A DNA stretch of 64,000 nt, from contig CAWDCL010000004.1 in the NCBI GenBank assembly GCA_963800865.1, positions 1,550,001-1,614,000 on the forward strand. The letters are read 5' to 3'. The notes beneath the pieces are model-generated. The model saw only the letters and a list, made by a program, of their open reading frames with translations, did no database searches and was not told where the DNA came from. The position numbers and the translations under genes were made by a program. Positions 7,892-17,110 of this stretch are shown one piece after another. The stretch is from JALOKP01 sp963800865. Lineage in GTDB: Bacteria; Acidobacteriota; Polarisedimenticolia; J045. How positions within the stretch are numbered: the stretch's first letter is position 1; each line of letters opens with the position of its first letter.

Positions 7892-8761
7892 CTAGGAGTC
7901 CCGGACGGTCCGCCGGTAGCGGAGCGTCTGGGACACGATTCCGGCCCGGTGGGCGAGGGGGGTCAGGCTGACCAGCGCCCAGACGCCGAGCGGGGCGCGC
8001 CGGCGGCGCAGGAATTGCGCCAGCCGCCAGTAGAACTCGCCGGGCCGGCGCGGGATCGCCTGGACGGAATAGCGTCGCCGCCGCAGGTCGAAGCTGCCGC
8101 GCCCGTAGCGGAACTGCTGCCGCAGGTAGCCGCGAGGCGTGCTGCGGTGGTGGTGCCAGACCCGCGCGTCGTCGAAGTAGCGCTGGCGGAGCCCGGCCCC
8201 CACGGCGCGGTAGGCGAGGTCCACGTCTTCGGCCGCCGCGAGCGGGAAGGTCTCGTCGAAGCCGTTGATCGACCAGAAGGCGTCGCGCCGGTAGGCGAGG
8301 TTGTTGCTCGGAAGCATCAGCCCGTTCCCGGCCGCATCCTGGAAGTACTCGCGCAGGAAGTCGAGGTACAGTTCCCAGGTCACGGCGGGGATGCTCTCCG
8401 GATACGGATTGATGGCGGCCCCGCCGAGAGCCGCGGCGTTCTCCTGGGCGAAGCCCCGCTCGAGCTGCGTCAGCCAGTCCGGCTCCGGGATGCAGTCGTC
8501 GTCGGTGAAGGCCAGGAGTTCGCCGCGGGCGGCCCGGGCGCCCGCGTTGCGCGCGGCCGCCGGCCCGGCGTGCGGCGCATCGATCGTCGTCAGCGGCAGC
8601 CTGGCGCGCAGCGCGTCGTCGACGCCCGCGAACGAGGTCTTCCCGCCGTCGTTGACGACCAGCAGCTCCCACGAGGGGTGGTCGAGCCGCGTGAAGCCCT
8701 CGAGGCAGCGCCGCAGCGGCTCGGGGCGGTTGTAGGTCGGGATGACGACGGAGAAGCGCAT
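7892..8761 (-). CDS. Family 2 glycosyltransferase
   Basis: The 289-residue protein has a GT-A fold: N-terminal VVIPTYNRPEPLRRCL, a nucleotide-binding VVNDGG strand, the PAAARNAG helix, and the DxD-type FTDDDCIPE motif. C-terminal conserved features (EDVDLAYR) are also present. It transfers a sugar from a nucleotide donor to a growing glycan; donor and acceptor cannot be told from sequence. It is closely related to the neighbouring gene at 8779-9675, probably by duplication. Its start is 17 nt after that gene's stop. Confidence 0.85.
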   Translation of the reverse strand: MRFSVVIPTYNRPEPLRRCLEGFTRLDHPSWELLVVNDGGKTSFAGVDDALRARLPLTTIDAPHAGPAAARNAGARAARGELLAFTDDDCIPEPDWLTQLERGFAQENAAALGGAAINPYPESIPAVTWELYLDFLREYFQDAAGNGLMLPSNNLAYRRDAFWSINGFDETFPLAAAEDVDLAYRAVGAGLRQRYFDDARVWHHHRSTPRGYLRQQFRYGRGSFDLRRRRYSVQAIPRRPGEFYWRLAQFLRRRRAPLGVWALVSLTPLAHRAGIVSQTLRYRRTVRDS

Positions 8762-8778
8762 GCGGCGGGACTCCCGGG

Positions 8779-9675
8779 CTACTCGGGGTTCGGGCGGGCG
8801 AGCTTCTCGGCGAAGAAGCCGGTCGCGTTGGCGGCCTGGGATGCGAGCATCAGCAGCGTCACGCGGCCGCGCTTCTCGATCCCGGCCGCGGAGAGGGGGT
8901 AGCGGACCAGGTCGAGGTAGAACTTCCAGCGCTCGAACCCGACCTCGGGGCCGCCGCGCGCGGCGTGCACGCGGCGGTAGCAGTAGGCGCCGCGGCCGTA
9001 GTTGTAGTGCTGGCGGATGAAGCGGCGGACCGTCAGCGCGTGGTAGTGGGTCACGACCGCGTCCTCGGCGTAGACCAGCCCGCAGCCGCTGCCGTTGTAG
9101 CGCGCGCAGAACTCGCGGTCCTCGCCCCCGGCGAGCGGGAAGCGCAGGTCGAAGCCGCCGACGCGCTCGAAGGTCTCGCGCGCGACGGCGATGTTGTTCG
9201 AGGCGAAGAAGGGCGCCCCCTTGGCGATGAAGTAGTCGAGCAGGAAGGCGACGAGCGCCTGGCTCGCCTCGGCACAGGCGTTGTCGGTCAGGGCGTTGAC
9301 GGTGCGCCCGCCGAGCAGCGCGCCGGGGTGTGCGGCAAACCGCCGCGCGAAGGCCGCGAGCCAGCCCGGGTCGACGCGGCAGTCGTCGTCGGTGAAGGCG
9401 ATGGCGTCGTGCTTCGCCGCCCCCGCGCCCAGGTTCCGCGCCGCAGCGGGGCCGGCGTGCGCCTGCTCGATCAGCCGGAGGTCGATCCGGCCGTAGTAGG
9501 GGGCCAGCGCCTCCCGCACCTCGTCGATGCGCGGCGAGCCGTCGTCGACGACGATCACCTCGAACCGCGCCGGGTCGTACTGCAGCGCGCAGAACGCCGC
9601 CGCGCACTCCGCCAGCCGCTCCGGGCGGTTGTAGGTCGGCACGACGATCGAGAACCCGGGCGATGGCATCGTCAT
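8779..9675 (-). CDS. Family 2 glycosyltransferase
   Basis: The 298-residue GT-A enzyme has VVPTYNRPERLAEC near the start, VVDDGS, PAAARNLGA, the metal-binding FTDDDCRVD and a GGEDREFCARY acid motif. It looks like a paralogue of the downstream glycosyltransferase. The ATG at 9675 overlaps the stop of the upstream gene (ATGA); a second ATG at 9669 is possible. Part of a three-glycosyltransferase minus-strand operon. Confidence 0.85.
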   Translation of the reverse strand: MTMPSPGFSIVVPTYNRPERLAECAAAFCALQYDPARFEVIVVDDGSPRIDEVREALAPYYGRIDLRLIEQAHAGPAAARNLGAGAAKHDAIAFTDDDCRVDPGWLAAFARRFAAHPGALLGGRTVNALTDNACAEASQALVAFLLDYFIAKGAPFFASNNIAVARETFERVGGFDLRFPLAGGEDREFCARYNGSGCGLVYAEDAVVTHYHALTVRRFIRQHYNYGRGAYCYRRVHAARGGPEVGFERWKFYLDLVRYPLSAAGIEKRGRVTLLMLASQAANATGFFAEKLARPNPE

Positions 9676-10625
9676 CCTTCCGTCCGCGCGGCGCTCGGCT
9701 CGGGGAGCGGGCCCTCCGGGCGCCGGTTTCCGGACCCGAAGCTGCGGGCGTAGGCCGCCAGCAGCTCGCGCGCTGCGGCGCCGCGCCGCGTCCGGGCCAG
9801 TTCCTGCGCCTCTCCCAGGACGGTCAGCGGCGTGAGGAGCAGCGAGGCCAGGCGCCCGTGGTGCTTGCGGTGGAAGACCCGGGTGCTGTGCACCTTGCAC
9901 TCCCAGCGCCAGCGCTCGGAGCGCAGTCCGCGGGCCCCGTCGGGCGCGTCGTGCCGGATCACGGCCCGCGGGTCGCACCAGACCTCGTAACCCGCGGCCT
10001 CCATCCGGCGGCAGAGGTCGAGGTCCTCGTAGTACATGAAGAACGCCGGGTCGAGCGGTCCGGTCCGCCGCAGGGCCTCCGCGCGCAGCATCATCGCGTG
10101 GCCCCAGACGTAGTCGGTCCGGCGCGGCTCGTCGTCCCCGCCGGCGTCGCCCGACTCGATCCCCGGGATGCTCTGGCGGAGCGGCAGCGTGCGGCGCCAG
10201 GCCCCCTTGTAGAGCAGCTTCGGGGAGCCGTCGGGCATCGCCTCGGTGGAGTGCGTCTTGGGCCCGACCACGCCCGCCCGCGGGTGCGACTCCATGAACG
10301 CCACCAGCCGCGCGACGAGGTCGGGCGGGCCGTCGGTGTCGGGGTTGACGAGCAGGACGAACGCCTCGCCCGCCTCCAGCGCGTTCCGGATTCCGACGTT
10401 GCAGCCGCCGGCGAACCCGAGGTTCCGCTCGTTGCGCAGCAGGGTGCAGGCCGGAAAGCGCGCGGCGACCGCGGCGACGGTGTCGTCGGCGGAGGCGTTG
10501 TCCACGACCACCACCCGCAGCCGCGTGCCTTCGGACCGGAGCAGCCAGCGCACGCAGTTCAGCACGTCCTCCCGCCCGTTGTAGGAGAGGACGATCGCGG
10601 CGACCGGCGCGGCGGTTTCGCTCAT
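9672..10625 (-). CDS. Family 2 glycosyltransferase, rhamnosyltransferase-like
   Basis: The 317-residue protein starts with AIVLSYNGREDVLNCV and has VVVDNASADD, RNLGFAGGCNVGI and the NPDTDGPP metal site. FFMYYEDLDLCRRM is the signature of the WbbL/rhamnosyltransferase-like branch. It is the first gene of the glycosyltransferase operon and is divergent from the polytopic protein gene at 10818. The acceptor is unknown; a role in O-antigen or capsule-like polymer synthesis fits the neighbourhood. Confidence 0.85.
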   Translation of the reverse strand: MSETAAPVAAIVLSYNGREDVLNCVRWLLRSEGTRLRVVVVDNASADDTVAAVAARFPACTLLRNERNLGFAGGCNVGIRNALEAGEAFVLLVNPDTDGPPDLVARLVAFMESHPRAGVVGPKTHSTEAMPDGSPKLLYKGAWRRTLPLRQSIPGIESGDAGGDDEPRRTDYVWGHAMMLRAEALRRTGPLDPAFFMYYEDLDLCRRMEAAGYEVWCDPRAVIRHDAPDGARGLRSERWRWECKVHSTRVFHRKHHGRLASLLLTPLTVLGEAQELARTRRGAAARELLAAYARSFGSGNRRPEGPLPEPSAARTEG

Positions 10626-10817
10626 GCGCGCGGCCCGGACGCGAAGGCGCGGCGCGGCGCGCGGGCCGGCTCGGCCACGCGCCGCCGCCCGGCACCGCGG
10701 TGCGGATGCCGGGTCGGCCCTCCGGTCTCGAGCACGGGCCCGGGCCGGGCGATCACGGTGTATTCTCCGCAGCCATGCGATCCACGAAGTATACGGCGAG
10801 CGGCAGCGCCCGGTCCG
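10626..10817. promoter_or_regulatory. Divergent intergenic region
   Basis: This 192-bp gap separates the minus-strand glycosyltransferase operon from the plus-strand polytopic protein. Candidate -10 elements for the plus direction are TATTCT at 10761-10766 and TATACG at 10790-10795. I saw no matching -35 boxes. Confidence 0.3.
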
Positions 10818-12584
10818 ATGGCGCGCCTGCCTCGCCCGCGCTCCCGCGACCGCCTGCGAACCGGGACGGACGTGGCTGAGCGCGCGACAGGTTCCGCCGC
10901 CGAGACACCGGGCGCGACCCGGTGGGCCCCCTCGCACGGCGTCGCGCTGGCGATCCTGAACGTCGTCGCGGTCCTGCTCGCGCTGTACTTCCTGAACGGC
11001 CGGCTGGGCGAGTGGGGCGGCGACAACGTCCGCTACCTGCTGCTGGCCGAATCGCTGGGGTCGGGGGGAGGCTTCGTCGATCCGTTCCTGCCCGGTGCGC
11101 CGTTCCACACCGTCTACCCGCCGGTCCTGCCGGCCCTGCTTGCGCCCCTCGCCGCGGCCGGCGCGCCGCTGATCGTACTCAACGGTTTCGTCGCGCTGCT
11201 CGCGATCGCCGGTCTCAACCTGGCGTACCTCTTCCTCGTCTCGACCTATGGCTCGCTCACCAGCCTGCTGATCGTGCTCTCGACCGCCTGCTGCGGGGCC
11301 TTCCTGGACCCGGCGCTGTCGGTGATGAGCGACGGGCCATACCTCTTCTTCTCGATGGCCGCGCTGCTCGCGGTGCGCCGCGCATTCCGCGGCGAGGCCC
11401 GGCGCGCGGCCGTCCTCGTGCTCGCCGGCGTGCTGGTCGCGCTGGCGATCCTGACGCGCATCGCGGGCGTCGTGCTGCTGCCGGCGATCGGCGCCTACGC
11501 CCTGTTCGGCTGCCTGCCCGCGCTCCCCCGGAGGCAGCGGCTCGAGCGGCTGGCCGTCATCGGCCTGGTGGCCGTCGCCCTCGCCGGATCGTGGCCGCTC
11601 GTCGTGCTGAGCCAGGACCGCGTCGGGCAACGCAGCTACCTGTGGGAGTTCCTGAACCTGGGGACTGCCAGGGAGCGCCAGGCCGCGGGCGGGGTCGGGA
11701 AACCGCAGCCCAGCCTCGTGCTGCGTCCCTTCTACAATGCGTGGGACCTGGGCGAGCGCCTCGCGAGCACGCCGATGCCGCGCCAGGCCGAGCGGCTCGG
11801 GCGGGGGGTCGGCCGCGCGATCGGTCTCGTCTTCGTCGCGATCTGCGCCGCCTCCGCCGCACTGGTGCTGCTCGGGATCGCCCATGGGCTCTTCCGCCGC
11901 CGGGAGCTGCAGGACTACTACGTTCTCTTCTACGCGCTGCTGCTGATGATGTGGATCGGGGGGGGCTTCCGGCTGATCATGCCGGTCATCCCGTTCCTGC
12001 TCGCCTACGCGTACGACGGCGTGATCGCCGTCGGGCGGAGGACTTCCCGCGGGTCGGCCGCCGATGCGGCCGGCGGGCAGCGCCTGGAGCGGGCCGGCCA
12101 GGCCGTGCTCGCGCTGACGATCGCCGCCAATCTCGCCGTGACCTTCTCCTTCCCGCTGATCAACGACCGGCTCCACGGGCGCTACGCGCGCTGGTGGCAC
12201 GATTTCATGGCGGCCTCCTGCGACATCGCGGAGCGGGCCGCGCCGGGCGACACGGTGATCTCGTCGCCCGATGGCGTGCTCTTCTGGCTGACCGGCATTC
12301 CTTCGGCACCCCTGCCCCGGCACCGCGAACCGGCGGACAGCCTGCAGGAGATCCTCGACAGCGGCGCCGACTACCTGGTGACGACGCCGATCCAGGAGCA
12401 GAAGTACGGGCGGAGCATCCTGCGGACGATCGACGCCTACCCGGAGCGCTTCCGCAGCGTCGAGCGGATCGGCGAGGTCGAGGTCTTCGAGATCGTGCGC
12501 GATCCGCAGGCCCCGGCGTCCCCCGCGCCGGGCCCGGGCATCGCGAACCGGCGACCCCCGCGCTGCGCCGCGGTCCTGCGCTGA
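10818..12584 (+). CDS. Polytopic membrane protein, ArnT/GT39-like glycosyltransferase candidate
   Basis: The 588-residue protein has about ten hydrophobic segments. An early periplasmic loop contains WGGDNVRYLLLAESL, which could carry the acidic pair seen in GT-C enzymes. A soluble C-terminal part of about 150 residues ends with EVEVFEIVRD. GT39/GT83-like proteins transfer sugars from polyprenyl-phosphate donors on the outer face of the membrane. ATG 10818 is the first in-frame ATG near the hydrophobic region; GTG 10872 is an alternative. It lies amid glycan genes and converges with the glycosyltransferase at 12585, sharing no spare base. Confidence 0.65.
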   Translation: MARLPRPRSRDRLRTGTDVAERATGSAAETPGATRWAPSHGVALAILNVVAVLLALYFLNGRLGEWGGDNVRYLLLAESLGSGGGFVDPFLPGAPFHTVYPPVLPALLAPLAAAGAPLIVLNGFVALLAIAGLNLAYLFLVSTYGSLTSLLIVLSTACCGAFLDPALSVMSDGPYLFFSMAALLAVRRAFRGEARRAAVLVLAGVLVALAILTRIAGVVLLPAIGAYALFGCLPALPRRQRLERLAVIGLVAVALAGSWPLVVLSQDRVGQRSYLWEFLNLGTARERQAAGGVGKPQPSLVLRPFYNAWDLGERLASTPMPRQAERLGRGVGRAIGLVFVAICAASAALVLLGIAHGLFRRRELQDYYVLFYALLLMMWIGGGFRLIMPVIPFLLAYAYDGVIAVGRRTSRGSAADAAGGQRLERAGQAVLALTIAANLAVTFSFPLINDRLHGRYARWWHDFMAASCDIAERAAPGDTVISSPDGVLFWLTGIPSAPLPRHREPADSLQEILDSGADYLVTTPIQEQKYGRSILRTIDAYPERFRSVERIGEVEVFEIVRDPQAPASPAPGPGIANRRPPRCAAVLR

Positions 12585-13598
12585 TCAGCGGGGCCGGTCC
12601 GCGTTCCAGTCCCGCGGAGTGATCCCGAGCAGCCCCGCGAGCTGGACCCAGGCGAAGCTGGCCCCGGAATAGAGGAAGTAGAGCAGGTGCAGCGGGATGC
12701 AGCGCAGCGCGAACCAGGGCCCGCGCGCGCGGCAGAGGAACCGGAAGAGCTGCCGGTTCAGGGCCACGACCAGCACCACGGCGGCGGCCGTCCCGGCGAG
12801 GAACCACGGGCTCAGCAGGGCCAGAGGAAGGCCGAGCAGCGCGAGCCCGGTCAGCAGCACCGACAGCTTCTGGCTCTGCTTGATGTTCAGGTCGTCGGGT
12901 GCGCTTCCCTGCGCGCGATTGAGTCGGGCCCAGGGGATCGCGCGGCAGAAGACGTCGGTCAGCACCATCGAGCGGATGGTCCACTGCTTCAGGTGCATGC
13001 AGAGCAGGGTCGGGTCGAGCACGATCGAGTGGCCCGCGCGCCGCAGCCGGTAGCCCAGGTCGATGTCCTCGATGCAGCGCGGGTGACCCTGCTCGTCGAA
13101 CCCGCCGACCGCGAGGAAGGCGTCGCGGCGGATCGCCCCGCACCCGGACCAGAAGGTCGAGGCTTCGCGACGCCCGGTCTGGTGGGTGTAGTGATGCAGC
13201 AGGTTCCGGTACTGGCTGACCGTTCCCGGCACCGCCGGCCGGTCGTCGTAGGAACCGAAGACGGCGGTCGTCTCGGGGTGGGCGTCGAGAAACGCGACCA
13301 CGTGCGCGATCGCGCCGGGGTGGACCACGACGTCGGCGTCGACGAAGTAGAGGATCTCGCCCCGCGCCTCGCGGGCGCCGGCGTTGCGCGCACGGGAGGG
13401 CCCGCCGTTGACCGGCTGGAGCACGACCCGCGCGCCCTTCGCCGCGGCGACGGCCGGTGTCCCGTCGCGCGACGCGTCGTCGACCACGATGATCTCGCAG
13501 CCGGCGGGGGAGCCCTCGGCCAGCGCATCGAGGCACCGCGCCAGGTACGACGCGGCATTGCAGGCGGGGATCACCACCGACACCCGGCACTCGGACAT
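12585..13598 (-). CDS. Family 2 glycosyltransferase with C-terminal membrane segments
   Basis: The 337-residue protein has SVVIPACNAASYLARCL, VVDDASRDGT, GGPSRARNAGA and the metal-binding YFVDADVVVHPG motif. The C-terminal third has two hydrophobic helices (about 245-295), so it is probably anchored at the inner membrane. PRCIEDIDLGYRLRRAG is the usual C-terminal acid motif. Its ATG follows the flippase stop by 2 nt, so they are co-transcribed, consistent with assembling the unit the flippase exports. Confidence 0.85.
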   Translation of the reverse strand: MSECRVSVVIPACNAASYLARCLDALAEGSPAGCEIIVVDDASRDGTPAVAAAKGARVVLQPVNGGPSRARNAGAREARGEILYFVDADVVVHPGAIAHVVAFLDAHPETTAVFGSYDDRPAVPGTVSQYRNLLHHYTHQTGRREASTFWSGCGAIRRDAFLAVGGFDEQGHPRCIEDIDLGYRLRRAGHSIVLDPTLLCMHLKQWTIRSMVLTDVFCRAIPWARLNRAQGSAPDDLNIKQSQKLSVLLTGLALLGLPLALLSPWFLAGTAAAVVLVVALNRQLFRFLCRARGPWFALRCIPLHLLYFLYSGASFAWVQLAGLLGITPRDWNADRPR

Positions 13599-13600
13599 GC

Positions 13601-15139
13601 TCAGCCTCGCGGCCGTCCGCGCGGGACGGACGGCCTCATGATGGCACGGCCGGAGACCTCCGAGCGCACCGCGCGCCAGACCGCGCGGTCGTCGGCGCTG
13701 ACCCCGACCGCGAGGAACAGCGCCAGGCAGGCCAGGCCGAAGGCCGCCGCCGGGACGAGCCAGCCCCAGCGGCCGGGGACGGCGTGCCGCAGCGGGTAGG
13801 CCGCCAGGGCGAGCAGCGCGATCCCGACGACCGGGACGAGGCTCTTCCGGTTCCAGGGGAGCATCCGGAACAGCGTCCAGACCTGCGTGACCTGCAGCAC
13901 CTTGAGCGCCAGCAGCGCGATGCTGCTCGCGGCCGCGGCCCCGAGCGCGCCGTGGCGCGGGATCCAGGCGACCTGAAGCGCGACTCCGACGGCGACCCCG
14001 ATCGCCAGGTCGGCCATGTTGAGCCGCGTCCGCCCGGTGATCGCGAAGAACCGTCCTGACGGGCCGGCGGCGACGGCGATCCCCTTGCCGACCGCGAGCA
14101 CGATCAGCGGCGCGGCGCCGGCGACGAACTCGGGGCCGAACAGCGACAGCCAGTCCCCCGCCCAGAGCACGAGCGCCGCCGCGGAGGCGAGCCCGGGCCA
14201 CATCGCCCAGCGCGCGGTCAGGTCGTAGAGGTGGCGCATCCCGGCCTCGTCGCCGGCGACGAAGTGGTCGCTCAGCCGCGCCTGGAAGATCGGAGCGAGG
14301 CTCTCCTGCGCCAGCAGGACGCCGGTCGCCAGCCGCGAGGCGACGCCGTAGATCCCGACCTCGCGCACCGGGCGGAAGACGCCCATCAGGAGCAGATCCG
14401 TGAAGCCCAGCAGGAACGAGAGCAGCGCCCCGACCATCAGCGGCCAGGAGTAGGCGGCCAGGGGACCGAGCGGCAGGCCGGGTCCGGTCGCGCCCGGCGC
14501 GCGCGGGGCCAGCCGCGCGAGCCGCAGCGCGCCGACGAGGATCCCCGCCGCCGGCCCGGCGAGGGTCGAGCCCACGACGCCCGGCCAGCCCCAGCCGGCC
14601 GACCAGGTCAGTGCCATCCCCGCGGCCGTCACCCCCAGTGCGATCACGGAGTCGGTCCAGGCCGCCTCCTTCACCGCCTGGAAGCCCTGCAGGTTGGCGA
14701 CGATCGTGGCCAGCAGCGCGGCCAGGACGACCAGCGCGGCGAGCGACCGCAGCCCGTGTGCCAGGGCGGGGTCGTGGAACAGCGCGGCGGCGAGTTGCGG
14801 GGCGAGCGCGAAGAGCAGCAGCGCGAGGGCCGCCGACAGGCCGAGCGCGAGCGCCAGGGACGCGCGGACGACGGCCCGGATCTCACGCGGGTCGCCGCCG
14901 CGGCGGGCCTGCGACAGGAAGGGCAGGACCCCCGGCGACATCCCCATCCCGGCCACCAGGCTGGCGATCGCCGTGATCGTGAGGGAAAGCGTGTAGGTAC
15001 CGTACCCGGCCGCGCCGATCGCGCGGGCGGCGCAGGCGGCGGCGATGTAGCGCATCCCGCCGCCGACCACGTGGGCCGCCGCGACGCCCCCGGCCTCGCG
15101 CGCGACGAGGCGGGCCTGCCGCGACGCGGGGCCGCTCAA
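13601..15139 (-). CDS. Polysaccharide flippase (Wzx/MATE-like)
   Basis: The 512-residue protein has about 12-14 hydrophobic segments and the N-terminal pattern of oligosaccharide flippases (GGVAAAHVVGGGMRYI, then GAAGYGTYTLSLTI). Wzx proteins move lipid-linked glycan units across the inner membrane. The start is TTG at 15139, overlapping the stop of the sulfotransferase gene (TTGA), so translation is coupled. Flanked by a glycosyltransferase and two sulfotransferases, it likely exports a sulfated repeat unit (inference). Confidence 0.85.
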   Translation of the reverse strand: MSGPASRQARLVAREAGGVAAAHVVGGGMRYIAAACAARAIGAAGYGTYTLSLTITAIASLVAGMGMSPGVLPFLSQARRGGDPREIRAVVRASLALALGLSAALALLLFALAPQLAAALFHDPALAHGLRSLAALVVLAALLATIVANLQGFQAVKEAAWTDSVIALGVTAAGMALTWSAGWGWPGVVGSTLAGPAAGILVGALRLARLAPRAPGATGPGLPLGPLAAYSWPLMVGALLSFLLGFTDLLLMGVFRPVREVGIYGVASRLATGVLLAQESLAPIFQARLSDHFVAGDEAGMRHLYDLTARWAMWPGLASAAALVLWAGDWLSLFGPEFVAGAAPLIVLAVGKGIAVAAGPSGRFFAITGRTRLNMADLAIGVAVGVALQVAWIPRHGALGAAAASSIALLALKVLQVTQVWTLFRMLPWNRKSLVPVVGIALLALAAYPLRHAVPGRWGWLVPAAAFGLACLALFLAVGVSADDRAVWRAVRSEVSGRAIMRPSVPRGRPRG

Positions 15140-16047
15140 TCCACGGCCCAGCCCATGCTCCGCACGGCGTCGAGCGAGCGCTCATCGAAGGTCGAGAGGT
15201 CGTGCTGGCGGTAGCGACCGCTCGAGGCCGCGGGGACGGCGAGCGCGCGGATCCGGTCGAGCGGCAGGCCGCGCGGGTCGAGATCCAGGAAGTCGATCAG
15301 GCCGGGCAGGACCTGGTCGGGAGCGGTCGCCAGCGTGTCGTAGTTGAGAACCATGAAGCGCTCGCCCAGCAGGCGCCGGCCGTCGGTCGTGGCGCGCTCG
15401 GCCGCCTTGATCCAGTAGTCGAGCATCGCCTGCGGCTGGGGCACGCCGGGAGCCGCGGACGGCTGGACGCCGAAAAGCGGTCCCCAGAGGTGGAGCTGGG
15501 TCTGGTTGCGGCTGAAGGCCATGTCGAGCCCGTGGCGGACGACGTAGATGAACTTCAGGCCGGGCCAGTGCTCGGCCATCGGGCGGAGGTAGACGTGGGA
15601 GTTGGGTTCCTTCCAGCCCCACGGTCCCTCGTGGGGGGTCGCGAAGCGCAGCGCGCGGACCAGCCGCGAGGACTGCGCGAGCGGCCAGCCCGGGGTGAAG
15701 GCGCGGGTCTGGCCGTGGCGGCCGAGCATCGCGTCCCGCACGGCGCGGCCCAGGAAGCTGAACGCCGCGTAGTCGAGCTCGCCGCGCGCCACCATCGCGC
15801 GCTCGAGAATCCGGAACCCGACCTTGACCTCCTGCGGATCCCGGGCCATCGCCTCGGCGTACCAGCGCGGGCGCTTGAAGAGCAGCGTGAACCAGAGGTT
15901 GTCGCGGGCCTGGTTGAGGTCGTCGCCGAGGAAGCAGCCGAGTTCCTGGACGATCTCGGCGACGAGGCGCGTGCCGCTGCCCCCGAGCCCGCCGATGACG
16001 AGCGGCCCGGTACTTCCAGCGGCCGGGCCGGCCGGCGAGGTGCTCAC
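15136..16047 (-). CDS. PAPS-dependent sulfotransferase family protein
   Basis: The 303-residue protein has the 5'-phosphosulfate-binding loop GGLGGSGTRLVAEI near residues 19-32 and the 3'-phosphate-binding RHGLDMAFSRNQ segment. It also has a family-typical WGWKEPNSHVYL stretch. The enzyme would move sulfate from PAPS onto a hydroxyl of a glycan or lipid. It is not close in sequence to the neighbouring sulfotransferase (16167-17087), so the two probably modify different positions. It lies in front of the flippase with a 4-base coupled overlap. Confidence 0.8.
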   Translation of the reverse strand: MSTSPAGPAAGSTGPLVIGGLGGSGTRLVAEIVQELGCFLGDDLNQARDNLWFTLLFKRPRWYAEAMARDPQEVKVGFRILERAMVARGELDYAAFSFLGRAVRDAMLGRHGQTRAFTPGWPLAQSSRLVRALRFATPHEGPWGWKEPNSHVYLRPMAEHWPGLKFIYVVRHGLDMAFSRNQTQLHLWGPLFGVQPSAAPGVPQPQAMLDYWIKAAERATTDGRRLLGERFMVLNYDTLATAPDQVLPGLIDFLDLDPRGLPLDRIRALAVPAASSGRYRQHDLSTFDERSLDAVRSMGWAVD

Positions 16048-16117
16048 GCTCTGCCTTTCCGCGCGGCCGCCCGCGCGTGCCCCGGGGTCCCCGCCCCGGA
16101 TCGCCTGAATGTACGGG

Positions 16118-16168
16118 GAGGCCCGCCGGGGGGCAACGGCCCCCCCGGGGGAGGTCCGGGCGGGCCTC
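16118..16168 (-). terminator. Nested inverted repeat between the two sulfotransferase genes
   Basis: A perfect 10-bp repeat, GAGGCCCGCC (16118-16127) and GGCGGGCCTC (16159-16168), encloses a second repeat of G6 (16128-16133) and C6 (16141-16146). The outer arm overlaps the stop of the upstream sulfotransferase gene. No T-tract is present. It could terminate or attenuate transcription before the flippase operon. Confidence 0.4.
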
Positions 16169-17087
16169 AGCGCGACCGCGAGGCTCCGGGGATGTCCCCG
16201 TAGCCGAGCGCCTGCATCCCGCGGGAGCCCCGCACCCGCTCGTAGAACGCGACCAGCGGCTCGTTGCCGAGGAAGGCGTAGGCCCTCGAGCGGTCGATCC
16301 CGCGGGCCGCCTCGCGGATCGCTTCCGGCGCCGCGGAGAGGCCGCAGAAGCGCGCGATGCGCTCGAGCTGATCCTCGGGCTCCGCGATCAGGGCCTCGTA
16401 CCGGACGGCGAGCCCCGGCCCGTCATGCCGCGCGAGGAGGGACTCCGCTTCCGCCACGTACTCCTCCCACAGCTCGAACGCGTCCTCGAGCGCCAGGCAG
16501 CGGGTGGAGAAGAGGTAGTTCTCGAACGACTCGGTCGACTTCAGCACGTCCTGCCAGCGCCCCATCAGCGGGCGGATCCGGAGGTAGGCGTCGTCCGCGC
16601 GGGCGTCCGTCCAGCGGGCCGCCTCGCGCGTCGCGAGGCTCTGCGCGGCGTCGACCCCGTTGCGCTGGATCACGAGCAGCTTCGCCCCCGGGAAGACCCG
16701 GCTCCAGAGCGGGAAGGTGAAGACGGCGCGCGGGTCCTTGAAGCCCCACGGTCCGGCGGCCGGATCGAGCGAGCGCCCGCCCGTGAAGTCGGCGAAGCGC
16801 GGCGAGGCGACCGTGCGCGCCAGCAACTGCGCGGTGTCGTCGAAGAAGCGCGGGTGACGGAGGTAGCGCAGCGTGGGCAGGGGATAGTCCCAGGCCCCTC
16901 CGGCGCGGCGCATCACCCACTCGTCGAGGCGCATGAAGAAGTAGTCCTCGGCGTTGGGGTCGGTCCGCGCGCCGAAGTAGCCGCCGAGTTGCGACAGCAG
17001 GCGCACCAGCATCGTCGTGCCGCAGCGGTGCATCCCGGTCACGATGACCGGGGGGGAGGCGAGCGGCGTGCGCGCAGCGTCGGCCAT
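16167..17087 (-). CDS. PAPS-dependent sulfotransferase family protein
   Basis: The 306-residue protein starts with the PAPS loop VIVTGMHRCGTTMLVRLL (about 14-31) and contains GFKDPRAVFTFPLW and the 3'-phosphate-binding QRNGVDAAQSL segment. The ATG at 17087 is chosen over an upstream ATG at 17168, which would overlap cysNC. It sits 23 nt downstream of cysNC, so donor synthesis and use are probably in one transcript. Acceptor unknown. Confidence 0.8.
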   Translation of the reverse strand: MADAARTPLASPPVIVTGMHRCGTTMLVRLLSQLGGYFGARTDPNAEDYFFMRLDEWVMRRAGGAWDYPLPTLRYLRHPRFFDDTAQLLARTVASPRFADFTGGRSLDPAAGPWGFKDPRAVFTFPLWSRVFPGAKLLVIQRNGVDAAQSLATREAARWTDARADDAYLRIRPLMGRWQDVLKSTESFENYLFSTRCLALEDAFELWEEYVAEAESLLARHDGPGLAVRYEALIAEPEDQLERIARFCGLSAAPEAIREAARGIDRSRAYAFLGNEPLVAFYERVRGSRGMQALGYGDIPGASRSR

Positions 17088-17110
17088 CGAGCGTCCTCGT
17101 CCGGTCCCGC

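Noticed and set aside
9672..12323. Minus-strand extension of the glycosyltransferase frame to 883 residues
   Set aside because: Only the part up to ATG 10625 shows glycosyltransferase motifs; the rest is antisense to the conserved membrane protein at 10818-12584 and is low-complexity.
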